Assembly (NCBI GenBank): GCA_002189035.1
Contig: CM007991.1
Location: 2,728,001-2,792,000, forward strand
Reading direction: 5' to 3'
Length of the DNA stretch: 64,000 nt
From: Utricularia gibba
Lineage: Eukaryota; Streptophyta; Magnoliopsida; Lamiales; Lentibulariaceae
The position numbers and the translations under genes were made by a program. The notes under the pieces were generated by a model. That model was not told the DNA's origin. It made no database searches and saw nothing but the letters and a program-made list of their open reading frames with translations. Numbering within the stretch: position 1 is the first letter of the stretch; every line of letters begins with the position of its first letter. Positions 28,541-40,490 of this stretch are shown here, piece by piece.

Positions 28541-31500
28541 TCAAGCAGTCGCTGCAGTGGCGGCATCCTCCGCCATTTGGGACGGCGAAAGAAGAGTGCA
28601 GATGAGGTTCCGGTCACCGTACACATTGTCCACACGTCCTGAGATGGCAAAAGTGTATGATGGGATGAATATCAGAATAACTGCATTCCAAGAAGCATGG
28701 TATTCAACTCAAGATTCTATTTTGATGAGGAGGAGGAACCTGTGGAAGGCCAGAACTTTGCAGTTTTGAGCCAAGATGCAGGATAAGCGGCGTACTCTCG
28801 TGAGTAGGGTTTTTTCCAAACATCAGCCATAAGAAGGGAAGGGGGATGAGGGGCACCCTGAAAGTGTATGTGGGGGTAAGAACCGGAGCTTTTCCCACAC
28901 AACGTGTTAACAGATTTGGTACCTTGAGAACATTGTCATGGATGTCAGCCTTTCCTTTCTCTATCTGAGAAATTTCTTCTTTGATGGCTATGAGTGCATC
29001 GCAAAATCTATCCAGCTCTGCCTGCAAAGAGAAAACAACACAGGTTTCATATTACAGAGGATGAATGCATGGTTTTCTTACTGTGTTTTTCTTTGTTACC
29101 TTGCTTTCGCTCTCTGTTGGCTCGATCATGAGAGTTCCGGGTACCGGCCAGGACATTGTTGGTGCATGGAATCCGTAGTCCATGAGACGCTTTGCAACAT
29201 CCTCCGGCTCGATTCCAGCAGTGTTCTGAGGCAGAAGGATGCACATGTTATGCTCATGAATGTGTCAAAATCAAAACTGAAGTATGCGGATGAAGTACAG
29301 ACTCACTTTGAAACCTCTTAAGTCAAGAATGAATTCATGGGCAACCGTCCCATTGACGCCTCGGAAAAGAACAGGGAAATAATTCTGTTGGTCCAAATCA
29401 TAGAATATAGACAAGTTAGCATATGGCAATGAACATGCCCCAAGTTATGATAAAATACAGACCTCTAAGCGCTTTGCCATGTAGTTCGCGTTCAAGATTG
29501 CCATCTTGGATGCCTCTGTTAATCCCTCTGATCCCATCATGGCAATGTAGGTGTATGATATGGGCAAGATCAGGGCTGATCCCCATGGAGCAGCAGAAAT
29601 AGTTCCAAGCGACTGAGACTGATCTGGTGCTGGTATGCCTCCAGTAGGCACCTTAAACCCAAAAAAGAAAACGTAAATCAAGCATCACTAGTTTCCCAGA
29701 AGAACCATTCTGCAGTCTGAATAGTGTACTTACTACAGGGTGTGATGGTAGAAATGGTGCAAGGTGTTTCTTGACTCCAATAGGCCCCATACCAGGACCA
29801 CCCCCACCGTGAGGGATGCAGAAAGTTTTGTGGAGATTTAGATGGCAAACGTCAGCACCAATGAAACCAGGGCTTGTCAAACCAACCTGATGTGGCCCAA
29901 AAATTGGTTGGTAAAGACAATGAATTGAGAAAAGAAGACTATAACATGTAAACATACGAAATATTAGAAAACCTGAGCATTCATGTTAGCTCCATCCATG
30001 TAAACCTGTCCACCATTATCATGAATTATTTTACAGATCTCATCAATGCCTTCCTCATAAACTCCATGAGTGGAAGGGTATGTCACCTGCAAATAGGGAA
30101 ATCAAAGTCAGAGGTCAAATCCTCTAGTAGGAAAAACGTGAATTCTAATACCATGAGCGCAGACAGCGTGTCCTTGTTTGCTTCCGCAGCTTTCCTCAAC
30201 TCTTCAATGTTAATATTTCCCTTAGAATCAGTCCCAACTGTCACAATTTTCATGCCACACATAGCTGCACTAGCAGGGTTTGTTCCATGTGCTGAGACGG
30301 GTATGATGCAAACATTACGGTGGTTGTCTCCTCTTGCCTGTGTATTAAGGTTATCAGAAACTTTCTAATGCCTGTCGAGTCCATTGTCAGAAAAATGACC
30401 ATATTGTTCAGTTACCAAGTGATAAGCACGAATAACCATCAGCCCAGCATACTCTCCAGCAGCACCAGCATTAGGTTGAAGAGAGAAGGAATCAAAGCCG
30501 GTGATCGTACACAAAATCTCACCCAAGTTCTTGAACATTTCCTGCAAGGTATTAATCCATTGTTAGCACAAGTCATCATTAATTGGATGCCCATTTTATA
30601 ATCTTTTAGAGAGTGTCTGGTTACCTGGTATCCAGCAGCCTGTTCAACAGGTGCAAAAGGATGAAGATCTGAAAACGCAGGCCATGTAACAGGCATCATC
30701 TCACTGGTTGCATTCAGTTTCATGGTGCAAGATCCTAAGGGAATCATGCTGTGGCACAGTGAGAGATCCTTTGATTGAAGCCGATGGATGTACCTCAGGA
30801 GCTCATGCTCTGTATGGAAACTATAAAGCAGAAAGCATGTTAAACCTTTTTTATCTGAAAACACAGGATCATGATATTAGCATCATGACAAAATTCATAC
30901 GAGTTGAATATTTGCTGAGTAAGATATGGGCTCCTCCTTACAAGCTGAGCTGGAATAGAACTTTCAACCTCTGGTGCAAGAGATGCAGCACTGAATGCAA
31001 CCTGGTTTATTGACACAATGCCATGTCAGTAAAATGTATTTAGAAAATGCATCAGTAAACTTCAATTTTCTGTACTCACTGGCTTGCCCAGTGAGAAGAC
31101 TTCAAAGAGCTTGTCCACATCCTCCAGTGTAGTTGTTTCGTCGAAAGCAACCGTTATCTGGTAGAAAAGAGAGATTGCTACACTGAATCAACAAAGAAAT
31201 GATTATGGGAGTATCAAAAGCTGGTTGAGACTCACTGTATTCTGATCAACAATGCGTAAATTGATATGCTTCTTGTAAGCAGCATCAGCAATGGCCTGTG
31301 CATCGCCACTTTTGATTTTCACTGTGTCGAAGAAAGGAAGTCCCTGGACTTCAACTCCCCCAGTTTCTTTAATCCAGCAGCAAAAGTTTCAGCCAAACCA
31401 TGAACCCTTTGTGCAATAGTTTTTAACCCCTCCGGACCATGATATACAGCATACATTGCAGCCATATTAGCAAGTAAAGCCTGCATATAAAGTTTTTTTT

Positions 31501-32786
31501 TTTCAGAACCTTCCCCCTGCTATCATATATAATATGGAAATGATTACAGGCCATTTGAAACAAATGGAAACACTAACCTGAGCGGTGCATATGTTACTTG
31601 TCGCCTTGTCACGACGAATATGCTGCTCTCTTGTTTGCATTGCCATACGTAGAGCAGGCTTGCCTGATGAATCAACACTGACACCGATAATCCTTCCTGG
31701 CATCATTCTTTTGTACTCTTGGGATGTGGCTAAAAAAGCTGCATGAGGTCCTCCATAGCCCATGGGCACTCCAAATCTCTGAGCTGATCCAACCACAATA
31801 TCAGCACCGAATTCTCCTGGTGGCTTCAGTACAGTCAAGGCTAACAAATCAGAAGCCATGACAACCTTCACCCCATTAGCATGTGCTTTTTCTACAAATT
31901 CCTTGTAATCCAATATCTCACCCTCAGTACCCGGGTATTGAACAAGCACACCACAAACATCCCCTGATTTGTAATCAATATCCTTAACATCTGAAACAAC
32001 AACTTTGAGATCAAATCCATCAGCTCTAGTCACACAAATATCAATTGTCTGAGGATGGCAGTTGCTAGCGATGATAAAGGTCTTCTTCTTCCCCTTTAGA
32101 ATATTGTTACACATGGCCATAGCCTCAGCTGCAGCCGTCCCCTCGTCAAGCAATGATGCGTTCGACATAGGCAAACCAGTAAGATCTGTGATCATGGTCT
32201 GAAAGTTCAACAAAGATTCAAGCCTCCCTTGTGAAATCTCAGCCTGATAAGGTGTGTACTGAGTGTACCAAGCAGGGTTTTCCATTATATTCCTCAAGAT
32301 AACAGGCGGCACAAAGGTGTTGTAATACCCCATCCCAATATATGACTTGAACACCTTATTTTTTGATGCTAAATCCTGCATATGGGCAAACATCTGGGAC
32401 TCTGTTAACCCTTCATCAAATATGGGCAACTTCATCTTAGCAGCACGAATAGATTTAGGCACAGTGGCATCAATAAGGGCATTGACACTCTCGAATCCAA
32501 CAAGCTCCACCATCTTAGATTGTTCCTCCGGTGTCGCGGAGTTGTGTCGGCGGGGAAAAGTGTCACTGGGTTTCAGGGATTCGACGAAAATGGATCGAGA
32601 GCCCACAAACTGAGCTAAACTTCTAGATTTAAAACTATGAACCTTGGAAGCATTGCTACCACCCTGAAGAGCACTTGGAGATAATGAAGAAACAAACCTT
32701 GTTGATCTGTACAACGGCTGCTGCTTAGAAGCAGAAACCAATCGCCTAACAATGGCCCCGTTAGCCAGCTTTCTTGTACGCTCCAT
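28541..32786 (-). CDS. GLDP1: Glycine dehydrogenase (decarboxylating), P-protein of the glycine cleavage system (15 exons)
   Basis: The mitochondrial PLP enzyme that decarboxylates glycine in photorespiration. Exons: 32786-31578, 31480-31236, 31157-31080, 31001-30901, 30820-30625, 30541-30416, 30337-30152, 30086-29973, 29886-29734, 29651-29463, 29384-29307, 29225-29100, 29021-28923, 28857-28740, 28638-28541. Every phase closes except exon 2, which is one base short. With one base added to the G5 run at 31357-31361 the protein is 1038 residues, the normal plant length. Seen: a transit peptide ([16 protein letters not shown]), EALKPSD-like [35 protein letters not shown], the PLP lysine in [18 protein letters not shown] (about residue 772), and the C-terminal [16 protein letters not shown] block. 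The start at 32786 matches the family; the frame continues upstream without resemblance. An essential gene, so the frameshift is probably technical. Confidence 0.93.
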
Positions 32787-33555
32787 GGTTAGTAGGAACA
32801 AGATACGATTTTTTTCACCACAACAGAGAAAATGGGCACTGGGGTGGTGGTTGGTGTGAAGAAATGGCTTCTTCACATAACCAGAGCCCGGATAGTGGAT
32901 CTAGATTTATGATAATCCACTGGAAAATGAGTTATAAATTTTATGGGAAATTCATCCAAAATAACCCATATCCAGATCCTGTGGTCGATGCTGACCGGAA
33001 TCTGTAACCAAAAAAAAAAAACGAAACTTTGAATCCACAAACATGGGAATACGAGATCGAACGAATGGAAGGGAACGAATGCGAGTGGATTGAGATTCAA
33101 TGGATCACATTATTAAGAAAATGTGTGGGTGACGCATGAACGGCCCAATGAAAGGAATCATGAGGCTGGCTTGCAATCTCCTCTTTCGTTCTCACGACAC
33201 GCGCGAGATCTTCCGGGAAGATCCAAATCTTCTTGAGTGATTCATATACCACCGATGACCAAAACTTACCATTTTCCTCCCACAACAACCTTCTCAAATT
33301 CATCGTCAAACTTCCCAAACATTTACGAAATTGTAATAATTATTACAGGCCTCATTTGTCTTTGAAAAAAAATAGTACACTTTTGTTGCATTCTTTTCAA
33401 TTTCGACAAAAACAAAATTCATCGGCATCCTTCTAAACTCACGGTGTATTTGGACAAGATCTACAATGGCTACAGCACTGGAATAGTACCGTGGTTTTTT
33501 CAAGAGTCAAGACAATAGCTTTTTCAATCCAGAAGAAAAACCAACAATAAGCAAC
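32787..33555. other. Glycine dehydrogenase promoter and FTSH4 downstream region
   Basis: No gene is supported in these 769 bases. Short open frames on both strands (up to 77 codons) look random. The part next to 32786 should hold the promoter and leader of the P-protein gene. Confidence 0.5.
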
Positions 33556-36500
33556 CTAAGGTGCCACGGGGGCGGCGCCAATGCCTTTCGCCTTCGCTGT
33601 GGCAGTAGCCACAGCTGCAGCTGCACTGGCGGCTGCATTTGCAGGTGCTGAAGCAGCAACATTTGGCTGTGTCTTCAAAGAATCCTGTGCAAGGAGGGCC
33701 TTGATCTGATTGCCCGAAAGCGTCTCGTGCTCGAGCAGAGCATTTGCCAGAACATGCAGCTCTTTGTTGTGGGTTGTTAGGATGGTCTTGGCATTGTTGT
33801 ATGCTCTATCCAAGAATTCCTTGACCTCCTTTTCGATGAGAAGCCTCGTTTCGGTGCTCATGCTCTTGCCATTATCGTCATAGTTGTGTGTGACGACTCC
33901 CACCTCCTTGCTCATGCCATACTTGGTTACCATTGCTCGAGCCAGGGCAGTGGCTTTCTGGAGATCGCTTGATGCTCCGGATGTAACCTCACCTTCTCCG
34001 AAGATGAGCTCCTCTGCGACCCGTCCACCCATGCAAACATCTAGTCGGGCGAGCATCTGCTTTCGAGATATACTGGTTTCATCCTTTTCGGGCAACTGGG
34101 AAACCATCCCAAGAGACATTCCTCGCGGGATAATGGTTGCTTTGTGGACTGGAAGTGCGCCATCCGTGTGTATAGCTACGAGAGCATGGCCACCCTCATG
34201 ATACGCTGTCAACTTTCGTGATTCAGGAGATATCACAGCTGATTTGCGCTCACTTCCCATCATGATCTTATCCTTGGCGTACTCCATATGAGCCATGGTT
34301 ACTGCTTTGGCACCGTCCATAGCAGCTTTTAGAGCAGCAACATTGACCAAGTTGGCAAGATCAGCTCCAGAGAAACCAGGGGTTCCTCTAGCAATGATCA
34401 TAAGATCGAGATCTTCTGCCTTGAGAATCTGTCAATAAGAAAAAAAGCTTAGAATATGCAGTAGAAGTACATGTATTCAAAACATTATTAAAAACTTACC
34501 GCTGTCATATGTGATTCCAAGATCTGCCTGCGCCCTTCAACATCAGGATTTGGAACAACAATATGGCGATCAAATCGTCCTGGTCTTACCAGTGCCTTAT
34601 CCAACGATTCAGGAAAATTTGTTGCAGCAATCACAATAATTCCTTGATTTTGCTTGAAACCATCTAGCTCAACAAGCAACTGATTCAGAGTCATCTTCAT
34701 GTACTGCTGATCCTTTGGATTACGGCTTCCTCCAATAGCATCAATTTCATCAATAAATATAATGCAAGGTGAACTCTTCTTTGCTGCGGCAAAAAGATCT
34801 CTAACTCTGCGTGCTCCAACACCCACAAACATTTCTTCGAATTCACTTCCGCTGCATGAAAAAAAAGGGACACCAGCTTCTCCAGCAATGGCTCTTGCCA
34901 ACATGGTTTTCCCAGTGCCTGGGGGACCAACTAGCAAAACACCTTTTGGAAGCTTCCCACCAAGGCGTGTGAAACGCTGCATCAACATTATACGATGAGA
35001 ATGCACATATGTGTAGAAGAGCTTTTACATTTCAAAGATTTGCAACTCCCTTTGCTGTACAAGAAGCAAAGCTTTCACAATTATGGATACAGATTGACTA
35101 AATCAAATTTATTTGAGAATATTCGCGGCAACCTATTACCAACCCAAGTTTCTTCTGCTTAAGATTCATGCAGATTAACACCATAGGGTGTAAATTATAC
35201 TTAAAAAGAATTTTGCGAAACAAATAAAGCATGACTTATATACCTTTGGATCACGAAGGTAGTGAACGATCTCCTCAAGCTCGGCCTTGGCCTCATCAAC
35301 TCCCTTTACATCACTAAACTTTGTATTAGAATCCATGGTAGGCCGCACTTCTTCATGTAAACCGAGCCCTATTAGAATCAACCAACGGAAAAGAAATTAT
35401 CATTCAGTCAACGCAATCAAACAGACGGATATGTGCATTACCTTTACCAATTCCCCTATCCTCAATCAATGCTCCAATCCCTGAGACCAGAAGGAAAGCC
35501 ACAGCCAACGCACGGAAAGTGCGCCATAGTTGCTCCTTAAGATTTCCTCCTTCAGTTGTCACCATGTGAATAGGAGTACCAGCAGTCCAAGAATTCCATC
35601 CTTGGCGGTCTTTCCAACATTCCGAAGGGAAGATGAAAATGCTCCAAGGCTTTCTTCATCTACCTGTGAGCGTGCAGCTGGAGAAATTCCAGCAGATAAC
35701 AATGAAACTTTCGAACACATTGCAAAAGGCAGATAGTAATGAAACTTTCGAACACATTTACATTTCAGCAGACCAACCTTTTTGAATTGTCTTCAGAAGC
35801 TTACTTTCATCAAGCCTATCAACCTTCACCAAAGCCTTAATGTATTCAGCTAGAGCTGAATGGTTTGAATGAAGAGAAGAATTCGTCTCAAACAGCCTTA
35901 TTACTCTCTCAGGATCAGTCTGACGATACAGCTCCCTAAGATACGAAGAATCATTTGCTCCATTTACATCATGTGCTCTCCAAGCTAGACTGCTAAAGTA
36001 ACTACAACTTCTCGGAGTGCTGGTTGCAGGGGTAAATGGAAGCAGCTTATACCCTAAACCAAAAAAAAAAAAAAAAAAATAAAGCAAATAATTAAGAACA
36101 ATGAGTAACTGAGGAAGAAGCTATGAAAATGAAATACAAATGATACAGGGACTATAAAGGAGCAGCGATTACAATATTGCATACCTGTGTCCCTGATATT
36201 GCATGTTGCTGTTTGGAAGGGTCTCATAGCATAGGTAAACTGCCTCAAAACTGACTCGTGGACTTTGGCCTGCAATAGCCCTTCCCAGTTACAAATAAGA
36301 AGATTCAACTTATAGGAACGAATCTGAACCATTCAAGCTTTAAGGAGATGGATTTGAAAATAACCCTACCTCAAGTTTGAAAATCACACCAAAGTACACT
36401 ACAGAGCATGAACCTAGAAATCGACAATAAATATGCGTATCCAGTCTCTAAAGAAAGCAACACAGACAATCAAACTCGATTACTCATTCCAATACCTACG

Positions 36501-36649
36501 AAGCCATAGTCCCCTTCATTTTCTAGTACAGCACACAAAACAAATTTAAAAAGAGAAAATTTATCCAAGGAAGAGAAAAAATCAAATCTTTCCAAATCAG
36601 AGCAGCATAATTCATGGACAACCTTACTAAGAAGACGCCTCAGAGGCAT
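33556..36649 (-). CDS. FTSH4: FtsH-type ATP-dependent zinc metalloprotease, mitochondrial i-AAA (FTSH4-like, 7 exons)
   Basis: An inner-membrane mitochondrial quality-control protease. Exons: 36649-36623, 36269-36185, 36053-35778, 35677-35442, 35368-35244, 34976-34500, 34428-33556. With one base added in exon 4 near 35586 all phases close to 699 residues. Seen: plant FTSH4-type N region with [12 protein letters not shown] and [15 protein letters not shown], a transmembrane segment around residues 185-201 ([15 protein letters not shown]), Walker A GPPGTGKT (267-274), Walker B IIFIDEID (322-329), the second region of homology [21 protein letters not shown], and the zinc site HEGGH (486-490). 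The C terminus is alanine-rich and ends APVAP, as in FTSH4. The first coding exon is only nine codons, so its start is less certain than the rest. Confidence 0.92.
35701..35758. repeat. Direct repeat of 21 bp, period 37 bp, in FTSH4 intron 3
   Basis: AATGAAACTTTCGAACACAT occurs at 35701 and again at 35738, with a short spacer. It lies near the acceptor of FTSH4 intron 3. Confidence 0.85.
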
Positions 36650-37285
36650 GACGAATAAAGCGAAAGCCCCGCACTCCGCCCTCCCTCGAACGTTGAACCC
36701 TTGATCTTGCGCGATATATAGCAGCGACCCGAACTTGCGAGTGAAGAAACTCAAAAGCAGATATTTTGTTTCGTAATTTTATTCACGAAATGCGACTAAG
36801 TATGCAACATGACGGGTCTGTACTGCACTGCAACACCCCTCTTCTTCAATGTTCTTCTATCCCCACATTTCTCCATTCCCTTCAAAAATAATACACATTG
36901 TGTTGTTTTATTTAAAAATATATATATATATATATCATTTTTTAAAATAATTTATTAAAAAAGAAAAAACATTTATTAACTCTAATTTTTATTTTATCGA
37001 AAAGGGAACACCGTGGGTGCTGTGCTTCCCCGACAAAAGGGACCTCCGATGGTCTGAACACTGAATGAACATTAGACATTGTGTTTGGAAATGATCCCCC
37101 AAATGGGTCTTCTTTTTCTAATCACGATTATATACACAGGGGTGATGAAGATGCATCGAAGCTTGGTTGTTCAGCTTCTTCAGCATAATGACAGAAATAA
37201 GTCTTACAATTGCACGGGTTGCAATACATAGAAGCATATGTTTTTGAGCAGGGGAAGGGTGAACGACGGTACCTTCCGCAGTCAC
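36650..37285. other. FTSH4 upstream region and DIM1 3' region
   Basis: No gene is supported. A (TA)n tract lies near 36918-36935 and an A/T-rich stretch follows to about 37000. A minus-strand open frame of 94 codons around 36470-36754 covers FTSH4 exon 1 in another frame and is not coding. Confidence 0.5.
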
Positions 37286-37908
37286 TCAGTAGCGGTATTT
37301 GGTGGAGTAATCTTTGGGAGCAATGACGAGACCACGCCCCTTCCTTGCGCCGCGGTACACGGTTTCCACGATGTCGATGAACTCCTGCTTGTCCTTCAAT
37401 GCCCAGTTGATCTTGTTGTTGTTTCCAGTCCCCAGATCAATCATTATATGTTTGTTCCTGAAGAAGAACATCACCGTCGAGGGATCGTACAGCTCGTACA
37501 TCGTGTTGAAGTCCGGTACCTCCGTGATATCAACAAGATATATCACTGCGAAGTTCTTGATCGTATCCGCCACCGACGCCAACACCTCGTCCATCTGCAA
37601 TTCGGACACGGATCAAAAACACAAAAAGCCCCAATTTTTTTGGATACAAACATCATCAAGCCGCCGGAACTCTGATTCACACAAATTATCGTCACAGAGG
37701 CCTCAACGGCATTCTTAAATTGCAAATAAACGAAGAGAACAGCTAATTCAGGTTAAATTGGGGAAAGCGAAGTTGGATTCGACATCACCTGCATACAGGT
37801 TTCATCCCAGTCATGGCCGAACCGGATGATAACGAGGCGCTCCTCCTCCGCGAGGATGGCTTGATCGACGGCCCAGCCGGAGTGAAGGTGTGGCAGAAGG
37901 TACGACAT
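37286..37908 (-). CDS. YLS8: Thioredoxin-like U5 snRNP protein DIM1 / YLS8 (2 exons)
   Basis: A core U5 snRNP component needed for pre-mRNA splicing. Exon 1 is 37908-37789 and exon 2 is 37594-37286, joining between ETCMQ and MDEVLASVAD in phase 0. Together they give 142 residues, the length of DIM1 from yeast to man. Seen: MSYLLPHLHSGWAVDQAIL, VIIRFGHDWDETCMQMDEVL (thioredoxin fold without the redox CxxC), DITEVPDFNTMYELYDP, FFFRNKHIMIDLGTGNNNKINW and the terminal PKDYSTKYRY. Nearly invariant across eukaryotes, so the call is certain. It lies head to head with the carrier gene across about 1 kb. Confidence 0.98.
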
Positions 37909-38924
37909 CGTTGCTCCGAAGCTTTTTCTTCTAGAAGCTGCGACCTAGCTCTCTGGATTTCCACAACGGGGGAAGCCAAGGGAAATTGCTTGAAACACAC
38001 GCTGGGCCTTTTCTATTTCTAAATATGGGCCTGTAATTATATATTTTAATAGGCCCATTGGGCCTGAGGGACTAACCCACGAAGATGAGACTGATGTTTT
38101 TTTAATAATTAATTTTTAAATTAACAATATATGAAACCTTTGTTAATAGATTAATAGATAACATATTTGAATTATTTATTTATATATTTTAATTAAAATA
38201 TATTTAATATATATTTTTTTAATAAAACTGGCATCTTAAGCATGATTATTAGGGTTTAGAAATTGTGTAAGCATGTCTATGAAGCACGTTCTGACTATTG
38301 ATCAAGAAAAATTAAACACGTGCTAAATGATGTCCCGCGGTCCGCGGAGAACATAAAGTTACCCAATCGGCCCAGAAAACGGCGGCTACGGCCCAGAAGC
38401 GAAAGAGTGTGAGGGGTACGTGTCCGATTCCACGTAATCCTTAAACAAAACCCTTGAACCAGACGAGAACTCCAGCGCCGCCCAATCGCCGTAACGCCCT
38501 CGCACAGTCGTTAGCACCATCAATTCCAGATGCTCTACCTGCGTCTGCACTCTGATCATTCTCTGAAATGAAAGGTACTGGTGGATGATCATCAATCTCA
38601 CCGTCGGAATGGTGGATTCCTAGTAGTTTTGATGCTGTGATCGGAATCATTTGTCCATCTCGTATTTGCGAGATTGCTGCGATGGCTCGTTGGCCCGGTC
38701 TGGGCTTGAGGTCGTGGGGTAGGCTTAGACTCGGAACGTTTATCTATTTCCAGTTTGATGACTTCTTCTCGAAACTAGTACGTCTCAAGTCGTCATCACT
38801 TTAGGTGTACATATATTTAATTCAGAAGAAAAAGTTGATCTCTGTCTCTTGGTTTGGGGTCTGCTTATAGGATATCTTGTTGGAGTCTACGAGGCTTGTT
38901 TGTTTTACTACAGAAGTGGATAAG
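37909..38924. other. Divergent promoter region between YLS8 and the mitochondrial carrier
   Basis: About 1 kb separates the two start codons. The middle (38090-38230) is strongly A/T-rich. The right third (38350-38920) looks like GC-richer leader sequence of the carrier gene and may hold a 5' UTR intron, with a possible acceptor just before the ATG. No gene is supported. Confidence 0.5.
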
Positions 38925-39959
38925 ATGAGTTTAGGCACAGCCGAGGATGATTCTTCATCTGAAATCCATCTGCCCCGGGATATAGATTGGGAGATGCTTG
39001 ATAAATCGAAGTTTTTCTTCCTCGGCGCAGCCTTGTTCTCTGGTGTTTCGGCTTTTCTTTACCCAATCGTGGTAATGAAAACGCGTCAGCAGGTGACTCT
39101 TAATGATACTTCATGCTTTAAAATGGCCACCTCCATCTTGAGGAATGAAGGATACAGAGGATTCTACCGTGGTTTTGGAACATCCATAGCGGGAACTGTT
39201 CCTGCTCGTGCGCTTTACATGGGTACACTTGAGATTACAAGGTGTAATGTGGGGCACTTTGCCAGTAGCCATTTGGGTCTACCTGAGGCATCAGCATGCG
39301 CAATTGCGAATGCAGCTGCTGGGCTTAGTGCCGCCGTAGCCGCTCAGTTGGTTTGGACGCCAATTGATGTTGTGAGCCAGAGACTGATGGTTCAGGGAGG
39401 AGGGTATGAAGCCATTTCTTCAGCTAATGGCTTGAGAAGGTACAATGGCGGGATCGATGCCTTTGAGAAAATCATACGCTCTGATGGATTGAGGGGACTG
39501 TACAGGGGATTCGGAATCTCAATCCTGACTTATGCTCCATCCAATGCTGCGTGGTGGGCTTCCTACTCCATGGCTCATAGATGGATATGGAGTAGCTTTG
39601 GGTGTTACTCTTACACCAAGAAGAACGAAAATGGAAATGGTGCCAATATATGTGGACCTGATGGGAAATTTGTGCTTGGCGTCCAGGCTCTGTGTGCCTC
39701 CATGGCTAGTGGAGCATCTGCCTTGTTGACAATGCCATTAGATACAGTTAAAACAAGGCTGCAAGTCTTGGAGGGAGAAGAAAGTGGGCACCGAAGAAAG
39801 CCAACTGTTTTCCAGACAGTTACAAACTTGGTAAAACAAGGTGGATTAAGTGCTTGCTACAGAGGCTTTGCCCCCAGATGGGCTTCTATGTCCATGTCTG
39901 CCACGACCATGATCACCACCTACGAGTTTCTTAAGCAGCTGTCTGCCAAGAACCAATGA
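38925..39959 (+). CDS. Mitochondrial carrier family protein, SLC25A44-like (single exon)
   Basis: An inner-membrane metabolite carrier. The intronless CDS gives 344 residues from the first ATG (MSLGTAEDD); the longer open frame upstream starts at a TTG. Seen: IDWEMLDKSKFFFLGAALFSG entering helix 1, three carrier repeats with signature cores YPIVVMKTR, TPIDVVSQR and MPLDTVKTR, and glycine blocks GFYRGFG, GLYRGFG and ACYRGFAPRW at the end of the odd-even helix pairs. The first signature has valine in place of the acidic residue of PxD/E, which would remove one matrix-gate salt bridge. The family resembles At1g72820/At5g15640 and human SLC25A44, a branched-chain amino acid carrier. Substrate is not proven. 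Confidence 0.92.
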   Translation: MSLGTAEDDSSSEIHLPRDIDWEMLDKSKFFFLGAALFSGVSAFLYPIVVMKTRQQVTLNDTSCFKMATSILRNEGYRGFYRGFGTSIAGTVPARALYMGTLEITRCNVGHFASSHLGLPEASACAIANAAAGLSAAVAAQLVWTPIDVVSQRLMVQGGGYEAISSANGLRRYNGGIDAFEKIIRSDGLRGLYRGFGISILTYAPSNAAWWASYSMAHRWIWSSFGCYSYTKKNENGNGANICGPDGKFVLGVQALCASMASGASALLTMPLDTVKTRLQVLEGEESGHRRKPTVFQTVTNLVKQGGLSACYRGFAPRWASMSMSATTMITTYEFLKQLSAKNQ

Positions 39960-40490
39960 TCAGTTCTCCTTTTGAGAAGGAAGAAAGAGCATTTTTTTTT
40001 TCTCTCCAGTTTGCCTCCGGATTGAGTCAATTTGGGGGCAAGTGTGGTTGCTGCCGTTGTAAATAATATGTATAAAAACATCTCCTTGAGAACTCTTGCT
40101 GTTGACATGCGGAGAGAAAAATCAGGTTCGCAAATGGTTTTAAATTTGGATTTAAATGATAAATTTCTCTTTTATTTAAGAATAAATCAAGTTAAAAGAT
40201 ATTTTTAAATAATTTAGATTTAGTTTTTTTTTTTGTTTTTTAAATTTCTGTATGGCGTTCAACGAGCATCCTACCCGCCCCGCTGACGCCCATTTCCCTC
40301 CCATTTCTTAGTTCATGACAGCGGGAACTGCGGAGTCGAAGGCGTTCGCCGCCTTTTGCCGTCGTGAGGAGGTTGGAAATTCTGTTAATCCTTTCTAATT
40401 CAAGAGGTTTTCTGTTGATTTGAACTTTCAAGATGTTCATATCATTTGACTCCAATGAATCTGATAATATTCGCTCAGTTGGTGTCATGA
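39960..40490. other. Intergenic region between carrier and PPR genes
   Basis: No gene is supported. It includes an A/T-rich stretch with a T-run near 40225. The region 40250-40490 has near-coding composition and may contain the missing 5' exon or start of the RFL-like PPR gene. Confidence 0.45.

Noticed and set aside
31236-31480. P-protein gene as a pseudogene because of the exon 2 stop
   Set aside because: The other 14 exons are intact with perfect phase, and the lesion is a one-base change at a G5 run, shared in type with seven others in the window.
36890-37000. A/T-rich and (TA)n tracts, and poly-A/T runs elsewhere, as transposon ends or retroelement tails
   Set aside because: No target-site duplications, reverse transcriptase or terminal repeats were seen near them.
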